Assembly: GCA_021904315.1 (NCBI GenBank)
Contig: CM038915.1
Span: 2,232,001-2,296,000, forward strand
DNA: 64,000 bases
Reading direction: 5' to 3'
Origin: Sphagnum magellanicum
Taxonomy: Eukaryota > Streptophyta > Sphagnopsida > Sphagnales > Sphagnaceae
Shown: positions 24,776 through 37,319 of the stretch, piece after piece
Position numbering within the stretch: position 1 is the stretch's first letter
Layout of the letters: each line of letters starts with the position of its first letter
Position numbers and translations under genes: made by a program
The notes under the pieces: model-generated
What the model saw: the letters and a program-made list of their open reading frames with translations, nothing else
What the model was told of the DNA's origin: nothing
The model's database searches: none

Positions 24776-27589
24776 ATGAGAGAGATGGCTCGTAGTAGCG
24801 GATCGCGGAAGATGTCGACCTTTTACTTTCTTTTCTCCGGAATGGCAGTACTCCTCTTGGCGTCATGGCCACGCTTCGTTGTATCCTCCCGGCCAACTGC
24901 CGACGATTCTGTAAAGGCGGGAAATCATGAAGCGGTGAAGAAAGATTTTCTAAATTGGGTGGACAAAGTGGGTGAAGCCCACCAAGCTCACGTTCAAAGC
25001 GGCACGGTCCGAATTCCGTACCGCGATCCGGATCAAATCCTGCTTGCAGCTGCCGGAAATACAATCACTGTTGGTGCGGGGGGTCAATACTCGTCGGTGC
25101 AAGCTGCGGTGAATGCTGCTGGCAATAGTGGTCGGACCACAATTGTGATCAACTCCGGGACGTATGAGTAAGTCTCAAGCCATGATGATCATATGCTCTC
25201 AGAATCTTGTACTCTAGTCTCTTCTGCAGCTGCTGGTACCGTAGACTGCAATTATATAGGTTCCAAAAACGTCATCATGAGCAGATCTGGTAGTCCAGTA
25301 TATGGGTAAGAACTCAGCTTCAAGCAATTCAGAGTTCCGTTTGCAGCTGTAGATGAAAATTGAGCACTTGTGAGCAGTCACATAATCTATGCAGTCTAAG
25401 ACAATTCATGATCAGTGATCTAGTGGAGTCCCGGAGACTCTTCTTGACCACAGGTAATGACTGACGAGTGACTTGATCATCATATAAATGGGCTGCTGAT
25501 TGGTGTCTCTTGCAGAGAGAAGATCACCGTTCCCAAAGGGAAGCTCATAACCTTCCAGGGAAATGGAAACCCGACGCTTGTCTATGGCGACACTGCCGGC
25601 AGTGCCGGGAGTACTGCAAATAGTGCTTCAACAGCTATTCTTGCTGATGGCTTCATTGCCATAGGCATTACGTTCAAGGTAACAATGTTCAGCTTTTTTT
25701 CTGTGAACTCAACCTCCCGTGAATTCTCAATATCGGTTCTGCAATTACGAAATCCTATCTCGAGTTGCAGCCTGCCGACGTTCACCATTGGAGCTCCTAA
25801 CAGCTGGTTATTGACAACTTACATGAGTTCCTTATTGTAAATTACGCCACTCATGGGCTGACTTCATGTGTTGATCTGCACAGAATTCAGCCCCAGCTCC
25901 ATCGGGCGGTGCTGTCGGGAAACAAGCAGTTGCCCTGCGCATTTCAGGTGACCAGGGTGCATTTTACAACTGTAACTTCTACGGCGCACAGGACACTCTG
26001 TATGACCAAGCAGGTACAAATTGTATATTCTTCTTCTTCGAGCGCACGTCTTTGGCAATTCCAGTTCTTTCGGGAGACTGACAGACAACGTGACGTCAGT
26101 TCACCTGAAAATGCGTCGACTAACAACAATTCTAGTACCATAGCTACTACTAGCCGCAGAAGAAGAACTTCCGAATATGTTCTCGATCTAATTTCTTTCG
26201 AATTGTTGTTTCTAGGTCGTCACTACTTCAAAAACTGTTTCATCCAGGGATCCATTGACTTCATCTTTGGCGATGGCCAGTCTCTGTACCAGGTAAACAA
26301 CCAGATCTAATCTCCAGATCTATATCCTGAAATCCGTGTCTTGTAGAGAGCTAGCTTCAAAGGAAGTACTGAATCCTGATGTACACCACTGCTATTCGTC
26401 CGTTTTTAGTTAGTGATTTTCAGCTTATCACAACAATTCTTGAAGCTGAATCATGATGACCTGCTGAGGCCATGGGGAATCTCGATGTTGCTTGTTTGAC
26501 ATTGCAGAGCTGCCAATTGAATTCCATTGCGCAACCAGGACAGGGCTCACTAACTGCGCAGAAGAGGACAGGAAATGAGAATACCGGGTTCTCGTTTGTG
26601 GGATGCACGATCACAGGAACAGGACCCATTTACTTGGGTCGCGCCTGGGGTCCTAACTCCAGAGTCGTCTTCATCCAGTGCAACATAGCTGACATCATCC
26701 TTCCTGCAGGCTGGTACGACTGGGGAGTGAGCAGCAGAGAAAAGTGAGTACTGGACCTCTATCTACCCATTTTTCGTAACTCACCAATCGATCATCCTCC
26801 AACAACAATTTTTTTCCTTGTACATACATACATATAAGGACATGTTTTCATTAGGTTGCTGTTATGAATCGCAGTATCTTTCCATTGTGTTTTTCCAACT
26901 AGCTGGTCTCACAGTCATCTCACAGCTCTACCGGCCACGCATTAAGCAATTGCAGGAGCTGCAAGAGTTCTGAGTCAAACTGTATCTCGCCATAAAATGA
27001 CATCTGTCGTTTATTTCATGAGAACATCTGTCCTTAGAGTTCCTAACATGACTAAATACATATTTGCAACCCATTCCGCAATAGAAAGAGAGTGTGCTTG
27101 CAGGAAGAAATAAGGCCCTATGTCAGTGGCTTTCCATTAGGCTGCTGGGATTACAACACACACTGTAATAACTGTGATCACATCAGCCTAATGGAAAGAG
27201 ACCCTAACCCAGCTGATCTTGAACTTGATTGAACCTTTAGCTATCAGATCTATATTGTCGAGTCTGGCTACAAGATCGATCGAGGAAATGGTTTAGGGAA
27301 ACAACAGAATTCTCGTAGAGCGAGTACTGCATCTAGAGTCAATATGTAATTCTTCTTCTCAAATAATCCTGATGATCCGGATCTAATATTGTGGATGGGG
27401 TGATTGTGGGTACTTGACTGCTGCTCCTGCTGCTGCTGCAGTACGGTTTTCTACGGACAATACGAGTGCTCTGGCCCAGGTGCAAATACGAGCGGGCGTG
27501 TGGGTTGGTCCATGGAGCTTACTGCAGCTCAAGCTGTCCCTTTCGAGACGGTTAGCTTCATCGACGGGAGCTCATGGCTTCAAACTTGA
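24776..27589 (+). CDS. Secreted pectin methylesterase without PMEI pro-domain
   Basis: This enzyme (CE8 family) removes methyl esters from homogalacturonan in the cell wall. Six exons join cleanly with GT-AG introns: 24776-25167, 25516-25678, 25884-26013, 26216-26292, 26508-26743 and 27442-27589. The product is 381 residues. A secretion signal (core MAVLLLASW) lies near the N-terminus; a second Met, three codons downstream (MARSS), is an equally possible start. The family motifs are in order: GTYEE at 128-132, QAVALR from Q199, GAQDTLYD with Q221 and catalytic D222, IDFIFGD with nucleophile D243, and YLGRAW with R299 and W301. The closing [10 protein letters not shown] block and a final [10 protein letters not shown] are also typical. 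The length and the lack of about 150 N-terminal residues show that there is no inhibitor-like pro-domain. All key residues are present, so it is probably active. The last intron (698 bp) holds a strong hairpin. Confidence 0.96.
27130..27198 (+). ncRNA. miRNA-like hairpin in intron 5 of the esterase gene
   Basis: Arms 27130-27155 and 27173-27198 pair over 26 positions, with 23 Watson-Crick pairs, one G-T pair and two mismatches, around a 17-nt loop. The lower 15 pairs (CTTTCCATTAGGCTG with its complement) are perfect. Arm length and mismatch pattern would suit a small-RNA duplex. It could equally be a snap-back MITE remnant. No expression evidence is available. Confidence 0.4.
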
Positions 27590-28980
27590 TTTGTGATCTT
27601 TCCATTGTGCAATATTATAAGGAACATTGTCGTCTCTAATTTGTTAAACTAGTGCACATAATCTCAACCAAAACAGTACCAAGGACTTCATTTCCTTGCA
27701 GCTCATGTACTTTTATTGGAGAGCAAGCTTTTCATATTGAGAGAGAGAGAAAGAGAGAGGGTGGCACTTGTAGCATTGTAATAGTTTCAGATCCTCCTCC
27801 TCCATACGCCATGGATGAGGATTTTCACAAAGGCATATTTGGCCTTGAATTCATGATCCAGAACTTCTAGACCATGAACCATGATCAAAATGTTTGAGGA
27901 GTAGAAATTGTATTTCCAATCTCACAATTGCTGTTAGTGATTGCTAACAAATGTTCTTAAATGCGCCCAGGTGAACTTTCTGGGTTGCTTAGAATTTCAT
28001 GTCGTTCAAATCTAGAAATCTTGATACATACCATAAGTTGTTTATTATTGGACCTGATCATTCAAGATATATCATTGTACATGGTTCTGAATAAATTCCA
28101 GCTGCTTGAACTGCTTACACCCACAAGAATCCAGGGCAGTGATATTATTTTTCTTTCAGAATTATTTTGCCATTTTTTGACAAAGAAATTGGCAAACTTT
28201 TGGACAATTTTCTTAAATTCTAGTGTAAATTCGACTAATTCTGTTCATTTTTTCTGAAGATCTCCTTTAACAGTAGGGAATCAAGTGAAAGGACAATGAT
28301 AAGACTTGTTATCTGATGAAATGTGGGGCAACAACAGACTGCAGGACAACTAATTCTCTGCACATTACTGCTGTGATCAAATCTTTATTCAAAGATCTGA
28401 TTCATAAGTTCTTCATTTTTCAACATTGTTATCAGCAGTTTGGATTTTAGAAGCTGCTGGTGAGAAATGGTGTTTGTGGTAAATAATAATATGTAATCAT
28501 TTTAATTGGATGATTTTCATTTGTATCAGTGTGCAGTGAATTTTCTCTGTATCCAGGGTGTCAGTTATCAGAACATGTACATACGTGACATCGTTAGGTC
28601 AAATTTCTTAAGGGTCATTTTCAGGAAATTTGGAGCAAATTTGAAAAGTGCCTAACCTTGATCAGCAGCTTTGTGAAGCAGATACTTTCTACAACTAGTA
28701 CATACTAGGAGATAGTTTTGCAATAGGAAGTATGTCTTTTGGTTTTTTGCATGCGGTGCACACATTTTGTGTTGTCATGTTGAAGCACTTCGTAAAAAAT
28801 CATCTTAATATACATTTTCTTAAGTTCTCTTTTCTTTGCATGTTTACTGGATACTATTTTTTGCAGGTTATGGACCCACAGCATAATGTTTCCATTTTCT
28901 GAATAAAATTGTTTAGGGTGAACGTTTCTCCTTTGTTTGAGCGATGCTTATAAACACTGACTAGTTACAGTCTTGAGAGT
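27590..28980. other. Intergenic DNA downstream of the esterase
   Basis: This holds the esterase 3' untranslated region and a GA-rich run near 27740. A MITE-like copy sharing the core of the 6023 element lies at about 28137-28275. No further gene is recognised. Confidence 0.55.
28137..28275. mobile_element. MITE-like copy related to the 6023 element
   Basis: It begins CAGTGATATTATTTTTC and shares the core CATTTTTTGACAAAGAAATT (28171-28205) with the element at 6023-6190. The right end is not clear, and no target duplication was found. Confidence 0.5.
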
Positions 28981-29894
28981 TTCAGTCAAAAATGGCAGAT
29001 AGAGGTGATGGAGGTGCTTGGGCTGAAAGTGATAGTAACACAGGAAGCATCAAGAAAATTTGCTGGGACAAACTTTTAAATATGGAGGTTCCAAACAACC
29101 ATAATTGACCGAGGTATCAGAGGGAACTGAAACTATCAAAGCAAGTGTTGAAGCAAGAGAATGGAGGAAGCTTGACAACATATCATTTATGGACTAACTA
29201 ATGCTGCAAAAACTGGAAAGTATCCAATTGACATAGGAATTGTAGTTGATGTGGCAAGTGAAAAATTGCATGACTCAAAAATTTGGTATGCAGATACAGG
29301 AACGACAAAATGCATGACAAGTCAAAGGAGTTGGTTTGCCAACATAAGAATAATTATACCTAGCACTTGATTAATGACCATTGTTAACAACCAACAATTG
29401 TGGGTTCATGATGTTGGAATGATTGAGGTCGTCTGTTTGGTTAAGGAATAGTGGCATTTAAACAAATAATGGAAGAAGTTCTGTGCATTCTCTTGTTGAA
29501 TAAGAACTTGTTTTCAATGGGGTTGGCAACAAAGAAAGAGCTTGCAATCACATATTCCACAAAAAATCAGTTGTCTCCTCACTACTCAAAGAAGCTAAGG
29601 GGGAGGTAATCTTGATTGGAGTGAGGTCAAGAAAGCTCTATAGATTACAAATGAAGGAAATTATCTTGAAAACTTGGTCTTTGAAGATTGGTCAAAACCA
29701 CCAAAATGTTACATTTTTTGGAATTTCATGTAGTGTCAACATTCTTAAACTATATGGCATGAATGTTTTCATACTCATTTGAAGATGATCTTGAAGTTGT
29801 CATCGGAAAACATGGTGATTAATATGAAAATTAGTGACAAGAAGGAGAAAGTTAATTTGTGCAAAGGTTTTATTATGAAAAAAATCATTAACTA

Positions 29895-30545
29895 GGTAGA
29901 TGCAAGCTAAGGTGGCTCAAGAGTGACAAGAGTCCTAGTCTCAAAAGTTTATATAAATGAAAAAATTAACATTAGAATAAAAAAACATGAAAAACCTATG
30001 TTGAGTGGACCTTATGTGGTGATTAATCAATTAATGAAGTGCATATGAAAGGTTACCAATCTAGAAAACCTTTTATCAATACATGTTAAGGGAAAAAAAT
30101 ATCAATCCAACAAAAAATGACCAAGATTAGTACTTTTGAAAATAAAGTTCAAATGTGGTCATTCAAAAGTCCATAGTTATTTGTTGGTTAAATTTTTTAT
30201 TTTAATTTTTTTCAATCCATATTTGTTTTTCCATCATGTATCATATATTGAGTCCTTATAAAAAATATTGAAATGAAATCATAACAAAAAATGCATTTGA
30301 TTGTTAATGCAGAACCCAAATTATAATCCATATGTTCATTTTAAAAGTCCATTACTATATGATTGGTGTGTGTTTATTGAATTTCACCCTTCAATAAATA
30401 TTCTTATTCAAGTTAACAATTTTAATCCATAAATATTTTTGTCAAATTGAGAACTTTACAATGTGTTTACGACATTTGAATAGAGAACACTTTGCAAAAA
30501 ATCTATACAGATGCAAAAAGTGAGTAAATGTAGTTTGCATCTACC
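29895..30545 (+). mobile_element. TIR element, copy B (GGTAGATGCAAGCTA ends)
   Basis: It begins GGTAGATGCAAGCTA and ends with the complement of GGTAGATGCAAACTA. It is 651 bp, non-coding, and matches copy A (1191-3483, minus strand) along its length once copy A's inserts are ignored. It lies between the protease and integrase parts of the old Copia fossil. No clear target duplication is seen. Confidence 0.8.
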
Positions 30546-30592
30546 CAATTCCCTTTTCCCAAATAATGATAAAACATTTAAAATAAAATAAA

Positions 30593-30737
30593 ATTAGAAG
30601 AAATTTTTTCAGTTGCAACCAATTTTTGCAACTAAAAAATGTCTTTTATAACTAGATATTGTTTGCAATTGACAAATAGTTGTTAATGAAATTTTTTAAT
30701 TACAAAAAAAATTGCAAACAATAGTTTTTCTTCTAAT
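30593..30737. mobile_element. 145-bp MITE with ATTAGAAGAAA ends
   Basis: The inverted ends are ATTAGAAGAAA at the left and its complement at the right. They extend weakly into TTGCAA words on both sides. The flanks are AT-rich, so the duplication cannot be judged. Confidence 0.6.
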
Positions 30738-32038
30738 GAAAATAAGGCATCTTCAAGTTAAATTGGATAACAAAAGATGTCACAATTGTTACAATTTATA
30801 AAAGGACTTTTATTGGACTTGAAATGGGTAGGAAAAAATAAAAAATTTAATGAAATGCATTACACAGTGAATTGAAATTTCATAAAATTAAATTTCAACA
30901 ATTTTTTTCAAATTTTGGCTATCCTAAAATGTTATAAAAGACATCATTAAGAGTAAAAGGACATGCATCATGAAGGTTTACAGAATAATTTATATATATA
31001 TATATATATATATTTTAAAATTTTTAATTTTATTTATTTTTTGAATTTTATATATGTGATTGATTCATTGAATAAATGAATGTAAAGAAAAAATAATTTG
31101 ATTTTTCATTTTATGACATTTCAATTATGGTTTGAAATAAAAACTAATCAAATTTATTAAAGGATTGCCAAATTTAATCCTAGGTGGTAGACCTTAGCAT
31201 GAAGACGCAGTCCAACAAAAAATAAAATTATATTCTAATGTTTATGGTCTAAGGAATGTTCTTTCATTTGAAAATACAAAATACTTTGTGTTTTTCATTG
31301 ATGATTATAATGGATTTAAATTACATCAAAACAAAAGAGAAAATGTTTTTTTTTTTTAAAGAAAGTGAAGGAAAAAAACTTGTAACCAACAAGAAATGCC
31401 ATGGTGAAATTCAAAAATGACAACAATAGGGAGTACATAAATTATGCATTCAAAGAGCTTTTGGCTAAAACAAGGATTAAATATGAGACAAACACTCCAA
31501 GTTATTATCCTCAACAAAATGACAAAGTAATATAACAAGACAACAAGACCATTTTAAAAAGTGTTAACAATATGTTGCATTCTCAAAATTTTAATTTCAA
31601 TATTTGGGCAAAGGAAATATAAACAATTATACATGTTTTCAATAAAACTAGGTGTACAAATTTTGAAGGGAAAACAATCCAGATGAATTATTAATAGTGC
31701 AAAAGCCTTTAATGGGGTATTTTGAGGTGTTCAAATGCACTTCACATCTTTTGTGCTAAAGGAGTTGAGAAAGAAACTAGACCAAAGGTTTGTGAATCTT
31801 TTTTTCGTTGGGTACAATGTATTATCAAAAACATATTAATTGTGGCATTTGATCAAGAACCACATAATTGTCTACAAAAATTGTTTTTTTTTTGTGAGGA
31901 TAACATCAAGCAAAGTGGGCTCGGGTGAATACTCTACATATGATTTGAAACCCAAAGAAGATGATAACAAATGTTAATTCAACAAGATGGAGATGCAAAT
32001 GCAACTCAACAAACTGAAGGTGTAGATGAAGATGCAAA

Positions 32039-32341
32039 TGTTGAAAACAATAGGATCAGAGGAGAGATTGCACATTCAAATCACACAAGTATGTGAACAA
32101 TGCTTGGAGTGAGAGTTCCAACTCTCCTCCAACCTTGCTCTTTATTCCCTTCCATGTACCACCACATTGACAAACCATATGGGATAACTATTTCTCTCCC
32201 TCCTTATTCTAACATATTGGTGGTACTAACATATCTTCAATCTACCTATGTCTTTGATTACTTGCAACACTTATCTACCACATAGTTTCTAATATCTATC
32301 ACACCACTATCTATGTTTCATCTACATCATAATCTTCAACA
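32039..32341 (-). repeat. 3' LTR of the young Copia element
   Basis: This is a 303-bp terminal repeat bounded by TG and CA, preceded by target duplication copy GCAAA at 32034-32038. Confidence 0.97.
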
Positions 32342-32353
32342 CTCCCACTTTGC
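32342..32353 (-). promoter_or_regulatory. Polypurine tract of the Copia element
   Basis: Read on the minus strand it is GCAAAGTGGGAG, directly next to the 3' LTR, where plus-strand DNA priming occurs in this family. Confidence 0.8.
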
Positions 32354-35300
32354 AAGTAATCTAAGACTCCCAATCCCATGCTTCTTGTAAGGTTTTGATG
32401 CCGCTCCTTTGCCAATGCCTTTGTCAACACATCTGCCACCATATCTTGAGTTGGGCAATACTTGAGGCCTATTTCTCCACTCTCCAACTTCTCTCGAATG
32501 AAGTGGTGTTGTATGTCAATGTGCTTTGTGCGAGAGTGGTGGGTTGGGTTCTTTGCAAGTGCAATGCATCCCTGATTGTCACACATGATGGTGGTTGCTC
32601 CAACTTGCACAAGTCCCACATCTGCCATCAACTTCCTCAACCATATGGCCTCCTTGGTGCATTGACTAGTGGCCATGTATTCGGCCTCTGTGGTAGACAA
32701 GGCAATTGTAGGTTGCCTCTTGCAATTCCATGAAATGGCTCCAACTCCAACAAAGAACACATACCCTGTGGTGGAACGTCTCTCATTTGCATCTCCACCC
32801 CAATCCGCATCACAATATCCTCTCAAACTAACATCCTTACCTCCAAGGCACAATTTCAAGTCCAAAGTTCCCTTCAAGTACCGCATGATGCGTTTCACCG
32901 CCATCCAATGGGAAGGACCAGCCCTTGACATGAATTGACTCACCATGCTCACCGGGAATGCAAGATCCGGCCGTGTGCCCACCGTGGCATACATCAATGA
33001 TCCCACCGCTGCCTTATATGGAATGCCTTGCATCTCCTCTTGAATGCCTTGAAACTCTTCCTCCGTGAGTTTCAAGAGCTTGGAATTCACATCAAGCGGA
33101 GTTCCAATGGGCTTACACTCCTCCATGTTGAAGCGCTTGAGCACCTCCTCAATGTACTTTTTTTGGCTCATGGTTATGGTGTGATTTGCACGGTCTCTCT
33201 CAAACTCCACACCGAGGCAATAGTGCAACTCTCCAAGATCACTCATCTCAAATTCATCTTCAAGCCTTGACTTCAACCATTTCAAAATGTTCACATTGCT
33301 TGCTAAGATGATCAGATCATCCACATAGATAATCACTATCAACAAGTACTCACCCGTTTGCTTGACATACAATGAATGGTCCGCTTGGCTCCTAGAAAAG
33401 CATTCATGGGTGAAGAACATGTCAATGCGTTGGTACCATGCTCTTGGTGATTGCTTGAGCCCGTACAAGGACTTCTTCAACTTACACACCAAGTGCTCCT
33501 TGCCATCTTGCACGAATCCTTGCGGTTGGTCCATGTAGATGTCCTCCTCCAATTCCCCATTCAAGAATGCGGTCTTCACATCCATTTGGTGGATCTCTAA
33601 GTCCATGGCAGATCCAATTGCAAGCATGCATCTAATGGTGGTGAATTTGGCCACCGGGGCAAATGTCTCATTGAAGTCCACACCCTCAACTTGAGAGTAC
33701 CCCTTGGCCACCAACCTTGCCTTGTGCCTCACCACATGGCCTGATGCATCCCTTTTTGTGCGAAACACCCACTTGCATCCCACACTCTTGCGATCCTTTG
33801 GAAGGGGGACCAACTCCCACGTGCCATTTGCCATGAGTGAGGCATATTCCTCTTGCATGGCCGCCTCCCACTTGCTTGCATCCTCCGAATGCATTGCATC
33901 GCACAAATTTAATGGATCATCAAGACAAGCAACATTAGCACGTTCCACATATTGTTGGGGTAGGATGTGGTTCTTCCACCATTCTCCAAGCGGTCGCCGC
34001 TCCCTCAAGGGGTACCTACGCTCCTCCAAGGTCTGCCCCTTTTGTTCACCATTTGTGCTTGCATCCTTAGATGGTGATGAAGGTGTTGATGAACGCCCCA
34101 GGGTTGGCGGTGCCTCTTGATTGCTTGGATACTCTTTGACATCACTTGTGAGCTCATCATCATCCACACAGGGCGATTTGGAAGATGTGTCCACAATCAC
34201 CGCATTAGGGGTCTCATTTCTCCCACTTGGATGCATCTCCAAATCATTGCCCACACTAGTGTTATCCTCCATGAACTCAACATCCTTACACTTGATGATC
34301 TTTTTGGATTGCACACACATGAGCCTATATGCCTTGGTGCCTTCACAATACCCAAGAAACAAGCATTTTGTGCCCTTTGCATCAAGCTTACCCCTCTTCT
34401 CATCCGGCACCATGGCATATGCAATGCATCCAAACACACGCATGTGTGAAATGCAAGGCTTTCTCCCACTCCACGCTTCCTCTGGTGTGATGGAGAGCAA
34501 AGCTCTTGATGGACATCGATTTCTTGTGTAGGCCGCATTCACCACCGCTTCCGCCCAAAGTCACTTCTTGAGGTTTTGAGCATGAAGCATGCTCCTTGCC
34601 ATCTCCACAAGGGTGCGGTTTGCACGCTCTGCCACTCCATTTTGTTGAGGCCTATATGGTGTGGAGGTTTGCTTCTCAATGCCATGTGCCTTCAAGAAGC
34701 CCTGGAATCCCCTTGAAATGTACTCCCCTCCATTATCTGACCTAAACACCTTGATCTTGTGCTCTGATTGTGTCTCCACAAGTGCCTTGAATTCCTTGAA
34801 CTTCTCCAAGCATTCCCCTTTGGACTTTAACAAGTACACCCACACCTTCCTGGAAAAGTCATCAATGTAGGTCACAAAGTACCTTGCACCACCCAAGGAT
34901 GTGGTCCTCATGGGGCCGCATACATCCGAATGCACAATCTCCAGGGGCTTGGTGGCACGCATCCCTCCATCACTTGGAAATGGTTTGCAATGTTGTTTTC
35001 CCTCAATGCGCCCTTCACAAACAAATGAAGATGTAGGGCAGGGGATGTTTCCAAGGTTCATACCACTCACCATGTTTTGGAGCGCATGCACACCTTTGAT
35101 GTTCAAATGACCTAGGCGACGATGCCAAAGCTCCAATGCACCATCAATTGTTGAAGTTTGGGCCAGGTTGGCCACATGCATCTCACACACCTTGGTGAAG
35201 GTCATCTGATACAAGTTGCCTTCGCGTAGTGCTATTGCAATCACCTCTCCATCAAATGCCCTCACAATGCACTCATTCATGTTGAATTGCACTTTGCACC

Positions 35301-36399
35301 CACTTGACAAGATTTTGCTCACGGAAAGCAAGTTGGCATGCAATTTTGGCACATGGAGCACGTCCTTGATTCTGATCCTCTTGGTTCGCCCTTTCACCAT
35401 TACTTCCACAAGGATGGACCCCATTCCAACTGCCTCAACAATGCTATCATCACCCATATGCACATTTCGTGTTGGAATTACCTCATACATGTCAAATGCG
35501 GCTTTATGAGGGGTCATATGCTTGGTGGCTCCTGAGTCCATGATCCACTTGCATATGGCCTTGCAATGGTCTCCATCCTTTGTTGCAAAGGCATAGTCAT
35601 CATCATCCCTGGCTTTGTTGGCATTCTCCTTCTCCTTGTTGTTCTTGGCCTTGAAGCAAAATTGTGCAATGTGGCCTGGTTTGCCACAATAGTAGCATGT
35701 CTTGGTGTTTTTGCGTGTAGATGTGGTGCCTCCTTTTCCTTGCATTGACACCATGGCTACATCATCACCTTGGGGCTCTTTCTCCTTCCTTTTGGACACT
35801 TCATGCATCAATCGTGCGGTAACAAACTCCATTGTGAGGTCTTTCATGGGCAGGGTCTCCAAGGTGGTGATGAGGTACTCGTAGGAGGGTGGCAAGCTCT
35901 CAAGCAAGGTCATGACAACATCCTCATCCCTCACGGGCACCTCCAAGCAAGCAAGTTGATCAGCAAGTGCCTTTACCTTGTTGATGTGGTCTAGAATGTC
36001 TGCTCCTTCTTGCATCTTGCACGTGAAGAACTTGCGTCGAATGAAGCGGATGTTGGACAAGCTCTGTGTCTCGTGGATGTTGCAAAGTGTGTTCCATGCC
36101 TCCGCTGGTCCCTTGCACCTCTTGATGTGGTGAAGTTGACTATCCACCAAGTTGATGGCAATGGTGGACATGGCCTTCTTTGCACGCCGTTGGTACTCCT
36201 TGATGACTTTGGGGTTTGAATTAGATGGTGGAGCCTCCTCAGACCCGTCGACAATCTCCCAAAGGTCCATGGAGGCCAACACCATCTCCATCTTGAACTT
36301 CCAGAGGTTGAAGTTCTCCCCATTGAACTTGTCAATGACTCTAGCACTCTCTCCCTCAAAGGATGCCATTTTGCACTCAAATCCGACCTCTCTACCCAT
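32342..36399 (-). other. Copia gag-pol coding region (fossil)
   Basis: Reading right to left on the minus strand: a gag domain (about 36.4-35.8 kb), a CCHC zinc knuckle with CYYCGKPGHIAQFC (about 35.7 kb), and a protease with DSGATKHM (about 35.5 kb). Next come an integrase with HHCC and catalytic core parts (about 35.2-34.6 kb), a proline-rich linker, a reverse transcriptase with YVDD (about 33.9-33.2 kb) and an RNase H end (about 32.8-32.4 kb). This is the Copia order, integrase before reverse transcriptase. The region looks almost whole, with about one break. Base composition is richer in GC than the host fossil, as expected for a recent insertion. Confidence 0.95.
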
Positions 36400-36567
36400 T
36401 TATGTGCTCAACCAGATGCTAATTAGTGCCTAATGAACACTTTTACATGCAATTTGCCTCAATGCACTCTCATAAACACACTCCAGCCCCTAGATGGCTC
36501 AATTGTGCACTAATGCACCTCCAATCACAAATTCAGCCCTTAATGGCTCCCACTTGCATCAATGCCT

Positions 36568-36751
36568 CCTTACACACTCAGAATGCACTAAACCAACTCA
36601 AATCAAGTGCTCTCCTTACACACTCAAAATGCACTCAACCAATTCAAATCAAGTGCTTTCCTTACACACTCAGAATGCACTCAACCAACTCAAATCAAGT
36701 GCTCTCCTTACACACTCAAAATGCACTCAACCAACTCAAATCAAGACTTAC
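36568..36751. repeat. Four 46-bp tandem repeats in the Copia 5' leader
   Basis: Units start at 36568, 36614, 36660 and 36706. Each holds CCTTACACACTCA(G/A)AATGCA and AACTCAAATCAAG-like words. They lie between the 5' LTR and gag. Confidence 0.95.
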
Positions 36752-37002
36752 AATGCTGGAATGTGGACACATGCACATCCAATGTTTCGAAATACCTCCA
36801 AATAGCACCAATCCAGCACTTGTGCACCTCCAAATTTGAGATGGCCTCCAAAACCTCGAACCTCCTCCAAAGCTCTTCAAAACTCCTCCAAGGCTCCAAA
36901 AGCACCTCCAACAGTGCAAAAATTACACCTCCAACACACAAACCATCAAAATTTTCTCAATGCACATAAGCAATCAAACCTCTAATGATTCAATTTGCAT
37001 GA

Positions 37003-37016
37003 GTGGGCCCATAACC
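37003..37016 (-). promoter_or_regulatory. Primer binding site matching the inside of initiator-Met tRNA
   Basis: The minus strand reads GGTTATGGGCCCAC directly after the 5' LTR, with no spacer. This is complementary to the anticodon stem-loop of plant initiator-Met tRNA (GTGGGCCCATAACC), not to its 3' end. Such priming by a half-tRNA is known for Drosophila copia and relatives. Confidence 0.85.
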
Positions 37017-37319
37017 TGTTGAAAACAATAGGATTAGAGGAGAGATTGCACATTCAAATCACACAAGTATGTGAACAATGCTTGGAGTGAGAGTTCCAAC
37101 TCTCCTCCAACCTTGCTCTTTATTCCCTTCCATGTACCACCACATTGACAAACCATATGGGATAACTATTTCTCTCCCTCCTTATTCTAACATATTGTTG
37201 GTACTAACATATCTTCAATCTACCTATGTCTTTGATTACTTGCAACACTTATCTACCACATAGTTTCTAATATCTATCACACCACTATCTATGTTTCATC
37301 TACATCATAATCTTCAACA
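37017..37319 (-). repeat. 5' LTR of the young Copia element
   Basis: This is a 303-bp terminal repeat, almost identical to 32039-32341. It is followed by target duplication copy GCAAA at 37320-37324. Confidence 0.97.

Larger units (their letters stand above)
32039..37319 (-). mobile_element. Young Copia LTR retrotransposon, nearly whole
   Basis: This 5281-bp Ty1/Copia element has two 303-bp LTRs, each starting TGTTGAA and ending TTCAACA. It is flanked by the 5-bp direct repeat GCAAA on both sides. The two LTRs differ at two positions by eye (about 0.7 percent), so the insertion is young. Primer site, polypurine tract and the full gag-protease-integrase-reverse transcriptase-RNase H order are present. 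The coding region has about one break. It is inserted in the old Copia fossil between integrase and reverse transcriptase parts, in the opposite direction. Confidence 0.97.
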
